Shown here piece by piece: positions 1 to 8,238 of a stretch of DNA of 20,007 nucleotides. The notes under the pieces are model-generated. The model was not told where the DNA came from. It did no database searches and worked only from the letters and a program-made list of their open reading frames with translations. Within the stretch, counting starts at the first letter, position 1, and each line of letters begins with the position of its first letter. The stretch covers positions 1-20,007 of the forward strand of contig DATDQA010000141.1 of assembly GCA_035292505.1 (NCBI GenBank), written 5' to 3'. Origin of the DNA: DATDQA01 sp035292505 (GTDB lineage: Bacteria; Bacteroidota; Bacteroidia; Chitinophagales; Saprospiraceae). The translations under genes were made by a program, and so were the position numbers.

Positions 1-269
1 GCATGCCCAAAGACGATGATGCCCGCCAGCTCAATCCATGCATAAGAGAGATATACTCCTGCGATGAACAACAGAACGCCAATCGCCTTATGGTGAAATA
101 GATTGTATGTCAACGCTCCGACTTTGGTATTCACCAGGTAACCGATCATTCCGATATCCGGTGTCAGGATCAGAACCAGATACCACCACCAGGCAAACTG
201 CGTCTGACTGAAGGCACAGATGGACAAGCCAAACATGGCAGCCTCTTCGAGGCGAAGGAGTGTTTTCAT
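1..269 (-). CDS. DUF4260 family membrane protein, 3' end cut by window edge
   Basis: Reading the minus strand from the ATG at 269-267 gives 89 residues that run off the window edge. The start is MKTLLRLEEAAMFGLS, followed by a Trp-rich hydrophobic stretch (FAWWWYLVLILTPDIGM), then NTKVGALTYNLFHHKAIG and a further hydrophobic helix. The LLRLEE-A start, the LTPDIGM segment and the YNLFHHK motif are what I associate with DUF4260, a small multi-helix membrane protein family of unknown function. It lies 167 bp downstream of the tricorn-like gene on the same strand. The gap holds a hairpin and a TATTTTTG box, so it probably has its own transcript. The missing C-terminus cannot be assessed. Confidence 0.72.
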   Translation of the reverse strand, partial: MKTLLRLEEAAMFGLSICAFSQTQFAWWWYLVLILTPDIGMIGYLVNTKVGALTYNLFHHKAIGVLLFIAGVYLSYAWIELAGIIVFGH

Positions 270-303
270 GTACGTTGACTCCTGTTGTAATTATACAGGC
301 TTA

Positions 304-351
304 CAAAAATAAGAAGAGGACAAGCACGCTTCTACACACCTCCCTCTTCTT
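304..351 (-). promoter_or_regulatory. Hairpin with T-rich tail that also contains a TAnnTTTG -7-like box
   Basis: On the minus strand a 9-bp perfect stem (bases 343-351 with 311-319, AAGAAGAGG/CCTCTTCTT) is followed by TATTTTTG (304-311). It resembles an intrinsic terminator for the tricorn-like gene. The T-run also matches the Bacteroidota -7 consensus TAnnTTTG, 35 bp upstream of the DUF4260 start. I see no clear -33 TTTG, so either function is only inferred. Confidence 0.35.
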
Positions 352-374
352 GCACATGAACTTGATCTTGCGTT

Positions 375-436
375 TGTGTTTTTCTTCTCTCACGCTCTAA
401 CGCTCTCACATTCTCACCATCTCACATTCTCACCTT
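375..436. repeat. Degenerate tandem repeat of a CTCACATTCT-type word
   Basis: The stretch repeats words such as CTCACATTCT, CTCACCATCT and CTCACCTTCT about six times. It abuts the stop codon of the tricorn-like gene at 437-439. The same word family recurs at 4828-4889. It has no coding sense on either strand. Confidence 0.75.
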
Positions 437-3400
437 CTAGCTCCTCCCCGTCTTCGCCCTATTCTCCTTCTCCGGTACAGGCGGATGAATCGGCCCCCTC
501 GCTGCGATCGATTTCATTACTTCTTCGATTGCCCGCTCCAGTTGTGTGTCGATTCCTTTTGCAAGCGCAGTAGGATCTTCAGGCACTTCGATATCGGGAT
601 CTACACCGTGTCCTTCTTTGAACCACGTGCCGTCGGGATTGTACATCCGGAACGTAGGAACCGTGACAGCCCCTCCATCGATCAGATTCGGAGAACCTGA
701 CAAGCCGATGAGGCCGCCCCATGTCCGTGTACCGATCAGCGGACCGAGGTCTGCTTTTCTAAAATAATCGGGGAACGCATCTCCACCAGAACCAGACCAG
801 CCGTTGATGAGCATCGCCATAGATCCGAAGTTTGCGACTGGGGGCCATTGCCAGTTTTTACCATCGCGGACATCCCAGTAGGCGAGTGGTTTGCGGTTGA
901 GTAATTCGATGAAGCGATCAGGTATCTGTCCGCCATTATTGAAACGCTCATCGATGACGAGACCTTCTTTGTTCCATTGTCCATAGAACTGGCGCACGAG
1001 TTCATTCTGTCCGTCGACCCCTGTACTCGGGACATAGATATATCCAATCTTTCCACCGGATACTTCGTCGACACGCTTCCTGTTTTCTTCGATCCACGCG
1101 AGATTACGTAAACGCGTTTCGTCATTCATTGTCTTTACAACAACCGTGCGTGTACCCTCCCATGTGGGCTTGCTATTCACGGTGAGCTCGACAGTTTTAT
1201 CTGCAAGACCTTCGAAAGCCGCCCAGGGATCTTTGTATTCATTGAGTGGAATACCATTCACAGCAAGGATGTACTCACCTTCTTTGACATTGACACCAGG
1301 TTCTTCTAATGGCGAACGGACTTCATTATCCCATTCTGCGCCGCGGATGATTTTCTTTACCGCAAAGAAATCATTCTTCTTTTCCCAATCCACGCCGAGA
1401 TAGCCCACACCGCGTTGCTTGGGTTCTTCACCATCACCACCACCGCGATACGTATGTGAGGAATTCAACTCTCCGATCAACTCACCGATTACAAAATTCA
1501 CATCGGCACGATTGACACAATGATCGATCAAAGCCCCATACTGCGTACGCATGGCATTCCAGTCTACACCGTGCATGTCCTTATCGTAGAAGAAATCACG
1601 TTGGAATCTCCACGCATCATTGAAGAGCTGTCTCCATTCTGCACGGGGATCAATCGTCATTTCCATTTCTGCGGTAGCAAGAGTCTTCTCTGCTTTCTGA
1701 TCTGCAGCGACTTCAATAATGCTGCGTTTACCTTCTTTATTGATCAATACTTTCTTTCCGTCTGCACTCACTACAAAGCCGTTGACACCCTCGATGATCG
1801 TCTTTTCTTCACGCTCTTTGAGGTCGTAATATTTCAGGATACTTTTATCATCGCCGGAACCAGAATTTGGATAACGCACAAAGACGACCTTGCCTTCCAC
1901 ACCGGTGACGGCGCCGATATTTCCCGCTTCTGGAGGAAGGATAATAAGACGGCGTTCGAAATTTGAAAAATCAATCACGATTTCTTTCACAGTATCTTCC
2001 TTCGCCTCTGTGTCCGCATCTTGCTTGTCCTTGTCTTTGCCACCTTTTTTAGTTGTTTTTAATTCTTCCTTCTCATCTTCTTTCTCGTTTTCCTCACTGG
2101 CAATGGCTACTGTGTCATTTTCTGCTGCAAGAGGACTTGCGACATCGGGACGCAGAGCGAGAGCGGCGAGTTGTGTTGCATTCGGATACGACCATGAATT
2201 ATCAAAATCACTGTACACAGGCTGGAATGCACGGTTTGTCAGGATATACAGGTACTTCCCTTCCGGATCAAAGGAAGGACTGAGATCGGAATAAAATCCT
2301 GCTGTCGCTTGGGTGACTTTACCTGTCTTTGTATTATACATGAAAATGGCTCCATTGCCATTGTCCAGGGACTTACTATACGCAAGCCACTGACTATCGG
2401 ACGACCATCCGGGACGCCAACCGCGCAAACCTCCTTCAAAGAGTGTCAGGTCCTGATCGATGTGTATCACCGTGTTTGTTTCCATGTTATACATCTGGAT
2501 CGTCATCGTCTGATCCACAAACGCAATCTTCTTACTATCCGGTGACCAATAGAGACGATATCGGAAACCAGGTCCCATGGAAGTTAGTTTACGTTCTTTC
2601 AATCCTTGCGTCAGATCACGCAGTGTAAGTTCGTATTCACCTGACTGATCACTCCAGTAGGCGACATACTTTCCATCGGGAGACCATGCGGGAAAGCGTT
2701 CGGCGACACCTTCTGTGCGCGTCATATTCTGGACATAACCTTTTTCTGCAGGGAGTGAAAAAATTTCTCCGCGCGCTTCGATGATTGCACGGTTACCATC
2801 CGGTGCAATGGCCATGTTGGTGGCATATTCTTCAACCCCTTCAATGCGTGGCTTCACAGCCATAAGGTCAGTGACGACATCGATCTTCACTTCATGAGGT
2901 AGGCCGGAAGCAAGGTCGAGGAGGTAGAGATTCCCTCCTGCCAGGAAGACGATTTCATCCGGACCGATCGATGGGAAATGGACATCGAAGTCTGTGAAAT
3001 GGGTGACTTGTTTGTTTGTCCTGTCGTTGGTATTGTGTAACCAGATATTAAACCTCAATTCAGGACCAGCATCAGAGAGATAATAGATTTTATGACCTGA
3101 CCACATCGGCAGTTCATGATTTGCATCCCCGTCCGTGATCTTTTTTGATTCGAATGTCTTGAGATCAAAAATCCATACATCACCATTCATACCACCGCGA
3201 TAGCGTTTCCAGGTACGGAAGATCTGTGACCGTTCCGTGAAGGTGATCTTCAGTCCATCCGGAGAAATGCTTCCATATTCTCCATACGCAAGGGGAAGCT
3301 TATCGGGAAGTCCTCCTGTGAACGGCACCTTATACATCTGTGAAAACCTCTGTTTACCGCTTTCGCTGGATGAAGCATATAACAAATGCTGGCCATCGGG

Positions 3401-3766
3401 ATACCAATCGAGCAGGCGATCGCCCATGCCATGGTGTGTGACGCGCATCGGTATACCACCTTTGGAAGAAATACTATAGATGTCCATATTGCCATCGTAG
3501 TTGCCGGTGAAGGCAATCGTAGATCCATCCGGTGAAAAACGTGGAAACATTTCTTCGCCTGCAGGTGAACTCAGCCTTGATGCCGTCCCCCCCGCCTTAT
3601 CAACAATCCACAGGTCTCCACCATACACGAATGTGATCTGCGTCTTAGAGACATCCGGATACCGGAATAATCGTGCGCTCACTTGTGCCGTGCCTTCCGG
3701 CAGACTGATGAAGGATGTGCCTCCGATGAGCAGCATGAGAGTAAGGCAATACAGTTTGGACTTCAT
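437..3766 (-). CDS. Secreted tricorn-like S41 protease (beta-propeller, PDZ, protease domains)
   Basis: The 1109-residue product matches full-length tricorn homologues. An N-terminal signal peptide (about residues 1-30) directs export. A long run of PD40/WD40-like blades follows (repeated 'SPDG/DPEG' turns, e.g. FSPDGSTIAF, WSPDGKYVAY, WSPDSKKIAF). Next comes a Lys/Glu-rich low-complexity linker at about residues 556-595. The C-terminal part has a tricorn C1-type region, a PDZ-like segment (YLGVDWEKKN, then EGEYILAVNG) and the S41 protease core. By comparison with tricorn, the catalytic candidates are Ser770-His771 (SSHTY), nucleophile Ser993 in GSGGDAF and Glu1051 in KEGHGVDPD, so the enzyme looks intact. 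The residue after the nucleophile is Gly, where I recall Asp in archaeal tricorn. Family knowledge suggests peptide degradation, probably periplasmic here because of the signal peptide. The substrate is unknown. Confidence 0.93.
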   Translation of the reverse strand: MKSKLYCLTLMLLIGGTSFISLPEGTAQVSARLFRYPDVSKTQITFVYGGDLWIVDKAGGTASRLSSPAGEEMFPRFSPDGSTIAFTGNYDGNMDIYSISSKGGIPMRVTHHGMGDRLLDWYPDGQHLLYASSSESGKQRFSQMYKVPFTGGLPDKLPLAYGEYGSISPDGLKITFTERSQIFRTWKRYRGGMNGDVWIFDLKTFESKKITDGDANHELPMWSGHKIYYLSDAGPELRFNIWLHNTNDRTNKQVTHFTDFDVHFPSIGPDEIVFLAGGNLYLLDLASGLPHEVKIDVVTDLMAVKPRIEGVEEYATNMAIAPDGNRAIIEARGEIFSLPAEKGYVQNMTRTEGVAERFPAWSPDGKYVAYWSDQSGEYELTLRDLTQGLKERKLTSMGPGFRYRLYWSPDSKKIAFVDQTMTIQMYNMETNTVIHIDQDLTLFEGGLRGWRPGWSSDSQWLAYSKSLDNGNGAIFMYNTKTGKVTQATAGFYSDLSPSFDPEGKYLYILTNRAFQPVYSDFDNSWSYPNATQLAALALRPDVASPLAAENDTVAIASEENEKEDEKEELKTTKKGGKDKDKQDADTEAKEDTVKEIVIDFSNFERRLIILPPEAGNIGAVTGVEGKVVFVRYPNSGSGDDKSILKYYDLKEREEKTIIEGVNGFVVSADGKKVLINKEGKRSIIEVAADQKAEKTLATAEMEMTIDPRAEWRQLFNDAWRFQRDFFYDKDMHGVDWNAMRTQYGALIDHCVNRADVNFVIGELIGELNSSHTYRGGGDGEEPKQRGVGYLGVDWEKKNDFFAVKKIIRGAEWDNEVRSPLEEPGVNVKEGEYILAVNGIPLNEYKDPWAAFEGLADKTVELTVNSKPTWEGTRTVVVKTMNDETRLRNLAWIEENRKRVDEVSGGKIGYIYVPSTGVDGQNELVRQFYGQWNKEGLVIDERFNNGGQIPDRFIELLNRKPLAYWDVRDGKNWQWPPVANFGSMAMLINGWSGSGGDAFPDYFRKADLGPLIGTRTWGGLIGLSGSPNLIDGGAVTVPTFRMYNPDGTWFKEGHGVDPDIEVPEDPTALAKGIDTQLERAIEEVMKSIAARGPIHPPVPEKENRAKTGRS

Positions 3767-3841
3767 ATGATCGTTTTTGATTTTTTAAAAGCGCATGAAG
3801 ATATTACTATCCCTTTTAGTGGTTGGAACAATTCGATAGAA

Positions 3842-3885
3842 GACAGTCCTTAGTCGGCAGTCCGCAGTCTTCAGTCTTCAGTCCG
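3842..3885. repeat. Tandem repeat of a 7-bp CAGTCTT-type word
   Basis: About six imperfect copies of a 7-bp word (CAGTCCT, TAGTCGG, CAGTCCG, CAGTCTT, CAGTCTT, CAGTCCG) lie in the gap between the tricorn-like gene and the AlkD-like gene. No ORF or hairpin explains it. Confidence 0.75.
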
Positions 3886-3929
3886 TGATGCACCGCTACA
3901 TTTTGATTTCTTCCGCCTTAGCCTCCGCC

Positions 3930-4625
3930 TCAGCCTTTTTTCAACCATTTTATCCCCTCCCTCTTCGTCAATGCAGGCAATTCAGGATGCTTCGCAATAA
4001 ATTCTCTCACTGTTTTTGTATTGGTCTTCGAATATTGTCGCAGTGCCCAACCTGCTCCTTTTTGCACAAAGAACTCTTGTGAGTTTTTACGATGCAGGAT
4101 CATTTGAAATAACAATTTCTGATCCGTCTTCTCTCTGTAGAGCAGTTGATGAATGATGGCGACGCGTTGGAGCCAGATGTTGTCAGAAGCGATCCATTTA
4201 CGTGCATACCTCGATTGCAATTCCGGGTAATGCAGGAAGTGTATACCCACAAGTTTACTGATCCAATCAACCGTATCCCACCATGCACCGGTGATGATCG
4301 CTTTTTCCAGAAAGTCAATAAAACCTGGCGGTTGTGTTTTGATTTGTTTTTCCATCATCTGCAGGCCGGTATAAAACATCTCATGGTATTCTTCATTGAA
4401 GCAGAGTCGTGCAAAGGCTTGCAGGTCTTTACCATCATACATGCCGTGCTTGGTGAAGATATCTTTCAGTATGGCTACCCATTCAGGAGCTTTGAGGCCA
4501 TAGTACTCATAACGGTTGCGCATATAGCGCCTCTGTCCTTCTGCGCGGACGGGATCACCGGCGTCGGAAAATTTTTTACGGATAAGTGAGATGTACTCAC
4601 GTGGTGACAGGCTGGGATAAATCAA
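3930..4625 (-). CDS. DNA alkylation repair protein, AlkD-like HEAT-repeat glycosylase
   Basis: The 231-residue protein is all helical in character and has the usual length for the DNA alkylation repair enzyme family (AlkC/AlkD). These are HEAT-repeat DNA glycosylases that remove positively charged alkylated bases such as 3- and 7-alkylpurines. The family signature is clear: ITGAWWDTVDW at 111-121 with Trp115-Trp116 and Asp117/Asp120, NIWLQRVAI at 149-157 with Arg154, and FFVQKGAGWALRQYSK at 185-200 with Trp193. These correspond to the aromatic, Asp and Arg residues of the AlkD lesion-binding cleft. It has no signal peptide, so it should be cytoplasmic. It lies between the MBL-fold and tricorn-like genes on the same strand, with repeat-rich gaps on both sides. 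Co-transcription is therefore uncertain and context adds little. Confidence 0.92.
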   Translation of the reverse strand: MIYPSLSPREYISLIRKKFSDAGDPVRAEGQRRYMRNRYEYYGLKAPEWVAILKDIFTKHGMYDGKDLQAFARLCFNEEYHEMFYTGLQMMEKQIKTQPPGFIDFLEKAIITGAWWDTVDWISKLVGIHFLHYPELQSRYARKWIASDNIWLQRVAIIHQLLYREKTDQKLLFQMILHRKNSQEFFVQKGAGWALRQYSKTNTKTVREFIAKHPELPALTKREGIKWLKKG

Positions 4626-4626
4626 C

Positions 4627-4662
4627 TTGCTGTTCGCTTTTGCTGTTTGCTGTTCGCCATTT
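4627..4662. repeat. Tandem TGCTGTTCGC/TGCTGTTTGC words
   Basis: Three imperfect copies of TTGCTGTTCGC / TTTGCTGTT start directly after the AlkD-like start codon region and run upstream of the gene. They are non-coding and of the same style as the other short-word arrays in this window. Confidence 0.65.
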
Positions 4663-4714
4663 CTTTATGGGCTAAGAACCCAGTGTCTTCATTTGAGTTT
4701 GTGTCCCGACGCTC

Positions 4715-4788
4715 TCTCTACTTTGTAGAGATTGGGTACGGGATGTCGCTTACCTGCCCCAAAGGGATGCCTTTGGCACCGGTAGGCA
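4715..4788. other. Palindrome-rich intergenic element, REP-like
   Basis: This stretch holds a perfect hairpin (CTCTAC-TTT-GTAGAG, 4716-4730) and a second one (CCAAAGG at 4759-4765 with CCTTTGG at 4770-4776). TACC (4751-4754) and GGTA (4781-4784) add possible outer pairing. It lies between two minus-strand genes. It could end transcription of the MBL-fold gene or be a dispersed palindromic repeat. No ORF covers it. Confidence 0.45.
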
Positions 4789-4827
4789 GACTTCGCTCCA
4801 TTTGCACTTGTGTTTGAGTTTGTGTTT

Positions 4828-4889
4828 TTCTTCTCTCGCCATCTCACCATCTCACCTTCTCACCTTCTCGCCATCTCGCCATCTCCTCC
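4828..4889. repeat. Tandem repeat of CTCACCTTCT/CTCGCCATCT words, entering the MBL-fold gene
   Basis: About six imperfect 10-bp words (CTCGCCATCT, CTCACCATCT, CTCACCTTCT and so on) form this array. From 4844 on it encodes the last residues of the MBL-fold protein (LEEMARWREGEKVRW) in reverse. The word family is the same as at 375-436. Confidence 0.75.
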
Positions 4890-5521
4890 AGTATAAAAGG
4901 ATTGCGTTTGCGTTCCTCCCCAATCGTCGTTGATTCCATGTGGCCGGGATAGACCTTTACCTCATCATCTAATATCATGAGCTTTGTGAAAATACTCTTC
5001 ATCAGGGTTTCATAATCTCCTCCGGGTAGATCAGTGCGACCGATGCTTCCTTTGAAGAGTACGTCACCACTGATGAGTTGTTTTCCTTCTTTGTCATAAA
5101 AACAAATGCTCGCCGGAGAATGCCCGGGAGTGAAGAGCACTTCGAGCTTTGTGTTTCCAAATGCGATCACATCTCCCTCTTCAATGAATGCCACTGGTTC
5201 CGGCATTGGCTCTACAGGCGTGCCGAACATCATTCCGGATTGCGGTGCAAATTGCAGGACGATGAGTTCGCCCCTGTGAATCTCAAGTGTTAATCCATAG
5301 TGCCTGGACACAAAGGGGATACCGAAGACATGATCGATATGGCAGTGGGTATTGATCAGTCTTACAGGCTTCAGTTTTTGTGCGGAGATAAAATCTGCGA
5401 GTTGCTTCTCCTCTGCACGACCATAGCAACCTGGATCGACGATGACACATTCTCTTGAATCGTCGTAGAGAATATAGGTATTCTCTGCGAAGGGGTTGAA
5501 AGTGAAGGAATGGATGTTCAT
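4844..5521 (-). CDS. MBL-fold metallo-hydrolase (glyoxalase II-like)
   Basis: The 225-residue metallo-beta-lactamase-fold hydrolase has a complete metal site: THCHIDH at 58-64 (His59, His61, Asp63, His64), His134 in TPGHS, Asp153 in SGDVLF and His194 in YPGHM. The segments VDPGCYG (28-34), GSIGRTDLPGGDY (158-170) and the YPGH end are typical of the glyoxalase-II-like, GloB/YcbL-type subgroup, which cleaves thioesters or related small substrates in the cytoplasm. There is no signal peptide. Oddly, the last 15 residues are encoded by the CTCACCTTCT-type tandem repeat, so the true ancestral C-terminus probably ended near residue 210. The start ATG lies at 5521-5519. It is the most upstream member of the minus-strand run, and a GGTAAAC array lies just before it. 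Confidence 0.92.
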   Translation of the reverse strand: MNIHSFTFNPFAENTYILYDDSRECVIVDPGCYGRAEEKQLADFISAQKLKPVRLINTHCHIDHVFGIPFVSRHYGLTLEIHRGELIVLQFAPQSGMMFGTPVEPMPEPVAFIEEGDVIAFGNTKLEVLFTPGHSPASICFYDKEGKQLISGDVLFKGSIGRTDLPGGDYETLMKSIFTKLMILDDEVKVYPGHMESTTIGEERKRNPFILEEMARWREGEKVRW

Positions 5522-5542
5522 GACAACGAAGATAGGCTACGA

Positions 5543-5571
5543 CAAACGGTAAACGGTAAACGGTAAACGAT
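5543..5571. repeat. Tandem 7-bp repeat, GGTAAAC
   Basis: Nearly four head-to-tail copies of AAACGGT occur between the divergent MBL-fold gene and the small lipoprotein gene. Related words occur at 6085-6103, in reverse complement at 6143-6161, and at the end of the four-helix-bundle gene (14730-14749). Confidence 0.8.
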
Positions 5572-5653
5572 ACTACTATTATGTAATGGGTAAATTCAAG
5601 AAGCGATAAAACTCTATTTTGCTAGAAATTATCAGATATTAAAACGATATTCC

Positions 5654-6046
5654 ATGAATAAGAATAAACTCATATTCGTTGGTTACGCAATTTGGCTTAT
5701 TACACTCAGCGTGGCTTGTGACAAGTACGAACCTCTGACATATACAGAAATCAGAGAACGCATGCATACGACATACAAAGGAACATTGTATGAAGATCAA
5801 AATACGTATGAGGAAATCGAAATGAGGCTTGAGGCGGTAGATGACAGTGTCAGCATTATCTATGGATTACAGTTTGATTCCTTACTCGTGAAGGTCACAA
5901 GTGTCTTCCTGAATAAATGCGGTGTAGTGTGTCACGGCGATTCGGTAAGTATCTTGATTTATGACGACGAGCACTCAAGCTTGTTCGTTGACCGTTATGA
6001 AGACAATCCCAAGTTGGTCTATTTTGAAGGAGAGAGAAAGAAATGA
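5654..6046 (+). CDS. Small predicted lipoprotein, function unknown
   Basis: This is a 130-residue product that I do not recognise. The N-terminus MNKNKLIFVGYAIWLITLSVAC has a positive start, a hydrophobic core and a lipobox-like S-V-A-C, with Cys22 as the likely lipidated residue. The rest is acidic and beta-strand-like in pattern (VSIIYGLQFDSLLVKV, SVSILIYDD), with a short CGVVC pair at about residues 89-93 that could form a disulfide. It is therefore predicted to be anchored to a membrane on the periplasmic or surface side. It stands alone, with a repeat-rich gap of about 220 bp before the next gene. A TATTTTG sequence near 5613 is one base off the -7 consensus. Confidence 0.62.
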   Translation: MNKNKLIFVGYAIWLITLSVACDKYEPLTYTEIRERMHTTYKGTLYEDQNTYEEIEMRLEAVDDSVSIIYGLQFDSLLVKVTSVFLNKCGVVCHGDSVSILIYDDEHSSLFVDRYEDNPKLVYFEGERKK

Positions 6047-6084
6047 ATCGGCTTGACCAAGGGTGAACCGAAACCCGGCCAGCA

Positions 6085-6161
6085 GTAAACGGCAAACGGC
6101 GAATACCCAATAACACACTGTTTTAATGATTTCCGTTGACCCTTTACCGTTAGCCGTTCAC
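6085..6161. repeat. Inverted pair of AACGG-word arrays
   Basis: Bases 6085-6103 (GTAAACGGCAAACGGCGAA) and the reverse complement of 6143-6161 agree at 15 of 19 positions, so the two arrays can fold on each other. This is the same word family as the GGTAAAC array at 5543-5571. It lies after the lipoprotein gene and may act as a terminator-like structure. Confidence 0.5.
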
Positions 6162-6267
6162 CTTCTATCCTTTGATTTCAGCCTTTTTTCTAACTTGTTG
6201 AGGTTAGATTTTATCGTTCTTCGTTGACCTTTATCTGTTTACCCTGTTTCTTAAAACCTCAATTCAA

Positions 6268-8148
6268 ATGATATCCTTCCTTTTCGACTTCCATGTCCAT
6301 TTTTCCTTTAAGCCGGCAAACTCGGCGAATTTCACGTCCGGAACTGAGCCGGATCCTGACCACTGGCGCGAACGGCTTGGCATGGATCATTTCTCACTGG
6401 CCAGTCTTGGTGAAAAGACAGTGATCAAGTCTTCTCAAATCAATGGCAATGCATGCACTCTCGGCCTGCATCGGGTGCTGTGCAATGGCCTGTATCCGCT
6501 TGAACGCGGTTTTATCCGGAATTCCATCATCAATTCCATTTCGACACTCACGGGTTTTTCATTGAAATCCCTGCGTGATCTCGAAAGCTGCAGAAGCTCC
6601 TACTTCGCGGCGCTCGAACAGGAATACCACAATCTTCTGGCACATCAGAATGATCCCACATTCTCTAAACATGGAAATGTGTACATGCTTGTGAATTCCT
6701 TTCAGGAGATCATGCAGAATATCAATACCGATACAAACATCCTCAACATTCTCAATTCCGTCGAAGGTGGACATGCTTTTGCAGGCGATATCCGGGATGC
6801 AAACGGAATCGTCGTAGATATCATGGCTGCCGAAAAAAGACATATCAAGTCTCTCTTCAATGGCGGCGCCGGTGATATCGATTTCAAACAATACATTACA
6901 CTGCTCGCGCAAAACATTGACCATGTGAAATCACAATGGGCACATATTCCCTTCTTCGTTGGTCTCTCGCATCACTATTATAATCATCTCGCAGGACACT
7001 CTCCCAGTCTGACAACTGTTGTGAATACAGCCCTGAGCCAATATGGTTCCACTGTAGATCAAAATGATACGACTAAAACGATTGACGTCTTCTGGTTGGG
7101 AATCCATCCCTGGGGTCAGGGCATTCTCAATAAACTGCTCTCACGGATCACTGCGAATGGCTCGCCTACGCGTCGCGTGCTGATCGATATCAAACACATG
7201 AGTCCGCAGGCCAGACTCGATTACTATGGGATCCTGGACAGAATGATCCAGAACAATCCTGGCGAACGTGTGCCTATCATCGTCAGTCATACCGCAGTCT
7301 CGGGCAGACGCGATACGAGGAGAAGCATCGATAACGATTATGTCATGTTCGATGATGAAAAAGACAACTGCAGATTTTTTTATTCCGGCTTCGGAGAAAC
7401 ATTGACACACAGATTCGAAGGCATCATCAATCTGTTCGATGACGAGATCGTGAGAATTGTGAATAGTGACGGATTGATTGGTCTGATGATCGACGAGCGC
7501 CGGATCATGGGACGCTTCCTTCCACCTGAATCCGGTTTTGACAAGAAGAGTGAGTTCAATAAAATTGCAAAGAAATCGGGTAAGGCATTAAATGCCATCG
7601 TAAAATGCAATCATAGAATCACCAGATTATTGAAAGATCTTTCATCGGACCCAACCAATGCTGAAATCCAGCAAAAGATCCAGGATTTGCAAAGAGAACG
7701 CGAGGCACAGGAGAGGATCAGAGATGACAATCTGCACCTGCTCAAAGCCTCCTATCTCAGCGTAATCATGCGACAGATTTTTCACATCCTTGATCTCACT
7801 GGTGAGAAAGGTTGGGATCATCTTTGTCTCGGTACAGACTATGATGGTGTGATTAATCCCATTGATATTTATGCCCAATGCAGCGATATGCTGACCATCT
7901 TTGATGATATCACACTTTTCTGGGAGGACATGATGGACCATGACGATCCGGACATCCGCAATCTCTATCGAAGACACCTGCATGGCAAAACAACTGAATT
8001 CTGGATCCACAAGCTTCTTCTTCTGAACGGCATGAATTTCCTCAAGAAGTATTTCAATGATGGTTATCTGCGCAACGGAATCAATCCGCAGACGGGATGG
8101 GTTTTAACGAATGCAGAAGAGACAACCTTGAGTTTTAATGGGGCGTGA
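6268..8148 (+). CDS. Large M19 membrane-dipeptidase-like amidohydrolase
   Basis: The 626-residue protein has metal-binding motifs in the order expected for the peptidase M19 (renal/membrane dipeptidase) branch of the amidohydrolases. They are DFHVH at 7-11 (His9, His11), a Glu/His segment NSVEGGHAF at 163-171 (Glu166), LSHHYYNH at 233-240, a DIKHMS strand with His310, VSHTAVSGRR with His341, and LGTDYDG with Asp524/Asp526. M19 enzymes hydrolyse dipeptides or related amides with a dinuclear zinc site. It is much longer than the usual 350-450 residues. The extra length lies largely in an N-terminal region (about 15-160) and a charged, coiled-coil-like insert (about 432-492) before the last motif. 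No signal peptide is present, so a cytoplasmic place is likely. The substrate is unknown. The start at 6268 is the first ATG and puts the DxHxH motif at residue 7, as usual. Confidence 0.75.
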   Translation: MISFLFDFHVHFSFKPANSANFTSGTEPDPDHWRERLGMDHFSLASLGEKTVIKSSQINGNACTLGLHRVLCNGLYPLERGFIRNSIINSISTLTGFSLKSLRDLESCRSSYFAALEQEYHNLLAHQNDPTFSKHGNVYMLVNSFQEIMQNINTDTNILNILNSVEGGHAFAGDIRDANGIVVDIMAAEKRHIKSLFNGGAGDIDFKQYITLLAQNIDHVKSQWAHIPFFVGLSHHYYNHLAGHSPSLTTVVNTALSQYGSTVDQNDTTKTIDVFWLGIHPWGQGILNKLLSRITANGSPTRRVLIDIKHMSPQARLDYYGILDRMIQNNPGERVPIIVSHTAVSGRRDTRRSIDNDYVMFDDEKDNCRFFYSGFGETLTHRFEGIINLFDDEIVRIVNSDGLIGLMIDERRIMGRFLPPESGFDKKSEFNKIAKKSGKALNAIVKCNHRITRLLKDLSSDPTNAEIQQKIQDLQREREAQERIRDDNLHLLKASYLSVIMRQIFHILDLTGEKGWDHLCLGTDYDGVINPIDIYAQCSDMLTIFDDITLFWEDMMDHDDPDIRNLYRRHLHGKTTEFWIHKLLLLNGMNFLKKYFNDGYLRNGINPQTGWVLTNAEETTLSFNGA

Positions 8149-8156
8149 ACAATATC

Positions 8157-8223
8157 GGCAGAAGGGCAGAACGCAAGAGTACCGCAAAGGTCACCTTTCC
8201 GCCGTTCCGCCTTTCTGCCTTTT
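8157..8223 (+). terminator. Terminator-like hairpin made of GGCAGAAGGGCAGAAC words
   Basis: GGCAGAAGGGCAGAAC (8157-8172) pairs with GTTCCGCCTTTCTGCC (8204-8219). Fourteen of 16 positions are Watson-Crick, and the rest are G/A differences that allow wobble in RNA. An inner AAAGGT/ACCTTT pair extends the fold, and TTTT follows. It begins 9 bp after the stop of the M19-like gene. Confidence 0.55.
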
Positions 8224-8238
8224 AACTATCATTGCCTC

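Noticed and set aside
1520..1966. Plus-strand ORF of 148 codons within the tricorn-like gene
   Set aside because: It is antisense to a well-supported coding region and has no family features.
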